Origin: Gammaproteobacteria bacterium
GTDB lineage: Bacteria > Pseudomonadota > Gammaproteobacteria > SZUA-152
Length of the DNA: 61,406 nt
Direction of reading: 5' to 3'
Assembly (NCBI GenBank): GCA_021647505.1
Contig: JAKIUN010000015.1
Span: 1-61,406 of the forward strand
Part shown: in pieces, positions 58,576-61,406 of the stretch
Position numbering within the stretch: the stretch's first letter is position 1
Layout: each line of letters begins with the position of its first letter
Program-made: the position numbers and the translations under genes
The notes under the pieces: generated by a model
What the model was told of the DNA's origin: nothing
Database searches by the model: none
Seen by the model: the letters and a program-made list of their open reading frames with translations, nothing else

Positions 58576-58695
58576 ATGATAAGAAAGCTGCAAGAAATAC
58601 TGCATTCCGAAATACCGTTAACGAAAGAAATTGGCATAGAAGTAAAAGAGCATACTGGTTTATCGTTAACAGTAGCTTTAGCCATACCCTCATGA
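58576..58695 (+). pseudogene. N-terminal fragment of a YiiD_C-like hotdog thioesterase
   Basis: From the ATG at 58576 the frame encodes 39 residues, [20 protein letters not shown] then [19 protein letters not shown]. This resembles the first helix and strand of the YiiD C-terminal thioesterase family ('IPL...MG......G..V...APL.PN'). It stops at TGA overlapping the ruvC ATG, long before the domain would end. Its AT-rich codons contrast with yebC and ruvC. It is probably a truncated, foreign gene start, though it might still be translated. Confidence 0.4.
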
Positions 58696-59201
58696 TCCGC
58701 ATCCTCGGCATCGATCCCGGCTCACGTTTCACCGGCTTCGGCATCATCGAGAGTGATGGTCGAAATGCCCGCTATATTACCAGCGGCTGTGTGCGTGTCA
58801 GCGGCGAGACCTGGGCTGAACGCCTCGGTGTCATCTTCGACTCCATTAGCGAGTTGGTGGAGACTCACCAGCCACAGGAAATGGCTATCGAACGGGTCTT
58901 CATGCACCGCAATGCCGACTCGGCGCTCAAGCTGGGGCAGGCGCGTGGCGCCGCTATCTGCGCCGTCATCACCCGCGATGTGCCGGTGCACGAATACAGC
59001 CCCACGCAGATCAAGCAGTCGGTGGTTGGTAAAGGCCGTGCCGCCAAGGAACAGGTGCAGCACATGGTGCGTATCCTGCTCAAGCTGCCCGGCAACCCCC
59101 AGGCCGATGCCGCCGATGCCCTTGCTGTGGCACTGTGTCATGGCAATACCCGTAGTACCCTGATTCAGGTACCCAACATGCATAAAGGAAGACGCCGGTG
59201 A
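58692..59201 (+). CDS. ruvC: Holliday junction resolvase RuvC
   Basis: A 169-residue nuclease. [17 protein letters not shown] holds the first catalytic Asp; [19 protein letters not shown] holds the Glu, and [16 protein letters not shown] the C-terminal Asp pair. It cuts Holliday junctions in the RuvABC complex. The ruvA GTG overlaps its stop by four bases. Intact, unlike ruvB. Confidence 0.96.
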   Translation: MIRILGIDPGSRFTGFGIIESDGRNARYITSGCVRVSGETWAERLGVIFDSISELVETHQPQEMAIERVFMHRNADSALKLGQARGAAICAVITRDVPVHEYSPTQIKQSVVGKGRAAKEQVQHMVRILLKLPGNPQADAADALAVALCHGNTRSTLIQVPNMHKGRRR

Positions 59202-59800
59202 TCGGACGATTGAAAGGCACCCTGCTGGAAAAGAAGGCCCCCCGCTTATTGTTAGATGTCAATGGCGTCGGTTATGAAGTCGACGCCCCCATGACCACCT
59301 TCTACGAACTGCCCGAGGTGGGCAGCGCGGTGATCCTGCACACTCACTTCGTGGTGCGCGAGGATGCGCAGCTGCTGTACGGCTTTCTGCGCGAGTCCGA
59401 CCGCAGCCTGTTTCGCACCCTGATCAAGATCTCCGGCGTCGGCCCCAAGCTGGCGCTGGCGATCCTCTCCGGTATGTCTGCGGATGAATTTGTCGGCTGT
59501 GTGCAGGGTGGTGACAGCGTGGCGCTGACGCGTGTCCCCGGGGTCGGCAAAAAGACCGCCGAGCGGCTGGTGGTGGAGATGCGCGACCGGGTCAAGGACT
59601 GGCAGGGTGTGAGCCTGTCGCCGGATGCCGTGACCCGGGCCGGAGAGCACGCCGCCGATGCGCTGAAGGATGCCATCAGCGCCCTGGTGGCACTGGGTTA
59701 TAAACCACAGGAGGCGAGCCGTATGGTGAATGCGGTGGAGAGTGAGGGATTGGCGAGTGAGGCGGTGATTCGTTTGGCGTTGCGGGCGGTGGTGAAGTAG
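59198..59800 (+). CDS. ruvA: Holliday junction DNA helicase subunit RuvA
   Basis: A 200-residue junction-binding subunit. The start is GTG ([20 protein letters not shown]). Two helix-hairpin-helix motifs, [15 protein letters not shown] and [16 protein letters not shown], and a C-terminal domain III ([20 protein letters not shown]) that contacts RuvB are present. It is complete. The gene that should follow, ruvB, is only a fragment here. Confidence 0.96.
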   Translation: MIGRLKGTLLEKKAPRLLLDVNGVGYEVDAPMTTFYELPEVGSAVILHTHFVVREDAQLLYGFLRESDRSLFRTLIKISGVGPKLALAILSGMSADEFVGCVQGGDSVALTRVPGVGKKTAERLVVEMRDRVKDWQGVSLSPDAVTRAGEHAADALKDAISALVALGYKPQEASRMVNAVESEGLASEAVIRLALRAVVK

Positions 59801-59807
59801 TCCAGTA

Positions 59808-59840
59808 GTAGGGTGGGCAGGCTGTTCATGCCCACGCGGA
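59808..59840. repeat. half copy of palindromic repeat family A
   Basis: GTAGGGTGGGCAGG then TTCATGCCCACGCGGA matches the left arm of copies 1 and 3. The right arm is missing, and ruvB-derived sequence starts directly after. It begins eight bases after ruvA. Confidence 0.7.
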
Positions 59841-60079
59841 CTGCGGGTCAACTGGCGGATTACGTGGGACAACCGGTGGTGGCGGAACAAATGGAAATCT
59901 TTGTTTCCGCCGCCCGTGCTCGCAGTGAGGCATTGGATCACACCTTGATCTTCGGCCCGCCCGGCCTTGGCAAGACCACCCTGGCGCACATTATTGCCAC
60001 CGAGATGGGTGTCAATATGCGCCATACCTCCGGCCCGGTGCTGGAGCGCCCCGGCGACCTGGCCGCCCTGCTCACCAAA
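59813..60079 (+). pseudogene. ruvB: ruvB fragment, both ends lost
   Basis: About 75 residues of RuvB are recognisable, from [18 protein letters not shown] through [20 protein letters not shown] (Walker A) to [15 protein letters not shown]. The first 25 or so residues are replaced by codons from the family A half-repeat, and everything after LLT is missing, including Walker B, sensors and the DNA-binding winged helix. The frame runs on to 60184 through unrelated sequence. It cannot be a working RuvB motor. Confidence 0.85.
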
Positions 60080-60199
60080 ATGCTGTTTCATGCCGTTTTG
60101 ATAATCCAACGCTTGGGTAAGGCCGAATCTGTCAATTCTAAAATCAAAGATGTTCTCAAAATCGTCGTCTGCGGCCCTGGTTAATTCATCGCATCCCAT
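60078..60199 (-). pseudogene. parE toxin fragment (N-terminal)
   Basis: On the minus strand, from the ATG at 60199, the frame reads [20 protein letters not shown] then [21 protein letters not shown]. This is the ParE N-terminus ('LT..A..D...I..Y....FG...A..Y...L...F'). It is cut after about 41 residues where ruvB sequence begins. It overlaps the upstream parD stop, as in intact parDE operons. Confidence 0.7.
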
Positions 60200-60365
60200 T
60201 TCTACGCCGTCTCGCAATTACAGCAGTGATAATATCGTCCGGCGTCCGGCTACTCGTTCCGCTTTCCTCGCCTTCGGTCAAGGCGGCGCGGATTGCTTCA
60301 AACTCTGCTTTGTCCGCTTGGTCACGACGGAGCAAATCGCGGATATATTCGCTATCGTTCGTGAA
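60186..60365 (-). pseudogene. parD antitoxin fragment (C-terminal)
   Basis: The minus-strand frame reads FTNDSEYIRDLLRRDQADKA, EFEAIRAALTEGEESG and ends RRRRNGMR with TGA at 60186-60188. This is the C-terminal two-thirds of a ParD/CopG-type antitoxin. A TGA codon stands where 'GR' or 'GD' would precede FTNDSEY, and the ribbon-helix-helix start is not found upstream. Confidence 0.65.
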
Positions 60366-60506
60366 TCAGTAAGGTAATCCCCTGGCTCTGAAAGCGGGTG
60401 TTGGAGCGCTTTGCGTTTCCGACGCCAGCTCAGTAGACATGCCAGACAGTGAATCGGGGGGGCTTGCGTGAGGATTTGTCGTACTACGCGAGTGAGTATG
60501 TTTGAA

Positions 60507-60579
60507 GAGCCCTGTGCGGGAAAATCGCACGCAGGGATCTGTGCAGGGGACGCCGGGTAACCGGCGTTCCTACTGCGAC
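60507..60579 (+). ncRNA. group II intron 3' end (domains V and VI), remnant
   Basis: 60507-60539 reads GAGCCCTGTGCGGG, AAAA, TCGCACGCAGGGATC, the catalytic domain V hairpin with its two long complementary arms. 60550-60567 forms a GCCGG/CCGGC stem with a GTAA loop (domain VI-like), and CCTACTGCGAC up to 60579 fits a 3' splice end in -AY. No reverse transcriptase or 5' domains are present within the window. The preceding GTACTACGCGAGTGAGTATG resembles the domain IV-V junction of such introns. Confidence 0.6.
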
Positions 60580-60596
60580 GGGCTACAACAAGAAAT

Positions 60597-60630
60597 TTGA
60601 CATTCTGTAAAATGTAAATACAATGTATTT
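60597..60630 (+). promoter_or_regulatory. promoter and operator of brnTA
   Basis: TTGACA (60597-60602) and TACAAT (60619-60624) are spaced by 16 bases. A perfect palindrome AAATAC-AAT-GTATTT (60616-60630) covers the -10 box and reaches the ATG; it is the likely BrnA operator. Six bases separate the -10 box from the ATG at 60631, and no Shine-Dalgarno is present, so the message is probably leaderless. Confidence 0.7.
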
Positions 60631-60915
60631 ATGATTAAGTTCGAATGGGATCCATCAAAAGCAGCATCAAATAAAAGGAAGCACGGCGTAACCTTCGAAG
60701 AGGCGCAGTCTGTATTTTACGATGACTTCGCCATCCAATTCTTTGACGATGAAAATCCAAAATTGGAAGACAGGTTTCTTATACTAGGCCACAGTAACCA
60801 ATCAAGAATATTGCTCATCTGCCACTGTGAAAAAGAATCAGGTGATCTCATTAGAATCATATCAGCACGTAAAGCAACAGCAAAAGAGCGCTCGCTCTAT
60901 AAAGGTGAAGCATAA
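60631..60915 (+). CDS. brnT: BrnT-type toxin
   Basis: A 94-residue RelE-fold ribonuclease toxin. MIKFEWDPSKAASNKRKHGV and TFEEAQSVFYDD are the BrnT signature, followed by RFLILGHS and the RIISARKATAKERSLY catalytic end. The toxin gene comes first, as usual in brnTA. Its stop overlaps the brnA start by one base. AT-rich, unlike the ruv genes. Confidence 0.92.
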   Translation: MIKFEWDPSKAASNKRKHGVTFEEAQSVFYDDFAIQFFDDENPKLEDRFLILGHSNQSRILLICHCEKESGDLIRIISARKATAKERSLYKGEA

Positions 60916-61139
60916 TGAAAAAAGAATATGATTTATCCAAAATGAAATCACGTAAAAATCCCTATGCGTCAAAACTCAAAAGGCCTGTAACAATGCGCCT
61001 TGGTGAGGATGTCATTAATTATTTCAAAGATATGGCTGAGGATTCAGGTGTACCTTACCAAAGCTTAATTAACTTATACCTTCGTGATTGTATCTCACAG
61101 CATCGTAAAGTAGACATATCGTGGAATCAAAAGCCCTAA
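60915..61139 (+). CDS. brnA: BrnA-type antitoxin (ribbon-helix-helix)
   Basis: A 74-residue antitoxin. MKKEYDLSKMKSRKNPYASK is typical of BrnA, followed by the C-terminal VTMRLGEDVINYFKDMAEDS and PYQSLINLYLRDC (CopG-like RHH). It should bind the palindrome at 60616-60630 together with BrnT and neutralise the toxin. After it, 61140-61279 shows no gene. Confidence 0.9.
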   Translation: MKKEYDLSKMKSRKNPYASKLKRPVTMRLGEDVINYFKDMAEDSGVPYQSLINLYLRDCISQHRKVDISWNQKP

Positions 61140-61279
61140 CGAATAAGGCTCTCCATTACCCACAACTCCACAACTCAAAATACAATATTGATAATAGGGG
61201 ACAGACAAGAATGGCACTTCCTTAAGGCTAAGGTTATGAGTAACTACTCAGCCCACCCGCGCTAAGCACCTTACTTTTT

Positions 61280-61406
61280 GGGGTTCTTCGAAGAATTGTG
61301 TGAAGGCCTATGGGGCCATTTTCAGGCCACCACAGTAAAACAATATGCTATTTCTGAATCCATCGAATGAACGATAACCCCTGGCATTCGACTTGACGGT
61401 CTGAAT
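61280..61406. mobile_element. possible left end of another ISL3-like element
   Basis: GGGGTTCTTCGAAGAATTGT at 61280 resembles the GG(G/C)TTCTTC-type termini of ISL3 elements, and the following 100 bases have no ORF, as expected of a terminal region. The element, if real, continues beyond the window. An unrelated ISL3 tail is at position 1. Weak evidence. Confidence 0.25.

Noticed and set aside
59252-60217. 321-codon minus-strand frame across ruvA and ruvB
   Set aside because: Only its first 41 or so codons (ParE text from 60199) are meaningful; the rest is antisense to ruvB and ruvA.
60150-60377. 75-codon plus-strand frame after ruvB
   Set aside because: It is the complement of the parD remnant and has no ribosome-binding site.

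Overview
The window is chromosomal DNA of a gammaproteobacterium. Two long blocks carry gene orders typical of that class: ndk-rlmN-pilW-rodZ-ispG-hisS-yfgM-bamB-der, and glnD-map / rpsB-tsf-pyrH-frr-uppS-cdsA-dxr-rseP-bamA-skp-lpxD-fabZ-lpxA-lpxB-rnhB. LPS, Bam and type IV pilus genes show a Gram-negative envelope. The coding DNA is visibly GC-rich, while several toxin-antitoxin (TA) genes and gene remnants are AT-rich. I cannot name the genus; a Chromatiales-like lineage is a guess.

Layout. 1-1500: an ISL3-type transposase tail, a higBA TA pair and a decayed M15 peptidase. 1510-10788: the ndk-to-der housekeeping block. 10989-12596: a secreted alkaline phosphatase, followed by a cluster of palindromic repeats. 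13233-17001 (minus): dapE, an ArsC/Spx-like gene, dapD and dapC, which form the succinylase route to diaminopimelate and lysine. 17096-18800: an EamA transporter, a VOC protein and a small acidic protein. 18900-22414 (minus): glnD and map. 23074-37883: translation, isoprenoid, phospholipid, outer-membrane and lipid A genes. 37958-38557: a WYL protein that has lost its HTH.

38795-50145 is a type I-G (formerly I-U) CRISPR-Cas locus: cas3, csx17 (cas8), csb1 (cas7), csb2 (cas5-cas6), a cas4-cas1 fusion, cas2, and a CRISPR of only two repeats and one spacer. It has an unusual insertion. A nucleotidyltransferase-fold gene overlaps both cas3 and csx17, and Csx17 carries an extra N-terminal domain of about 90 residues that looks like the small partner protein (putative antitoxin) of such nucleotidyltransferases. 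This suggests a TA module whose antitoxin has been fused to the Cascade large subunit, and it is my main candidate for an undescribed system. A TPR (ST7-like) gene and a small ORF also sit inside the operon.

50146-54905 is accessory DNA: inverted-repeat elements abutting the CRISPR, a Phd-UPF0175/DUF3368 TA pair, a nitroreductase, a broken merR, a cupin, a SIMPL-domain protein, a chemoreceptor fragment and a YSC84 protein. 55045-59800 returns to core genes: prmB, hemN, yebC, ruvC and ruvA. The ruvB that should follow is only a fragment. It is cut at the 5' end by a dispersed repeat and at the 3' end by an antisense parDE remnant, followed by the last domains of a group II intron and a brnTA TA pair.

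At least five families of palindromic repeats are scattered between genes. They mark many of the junctions where genes are broken.
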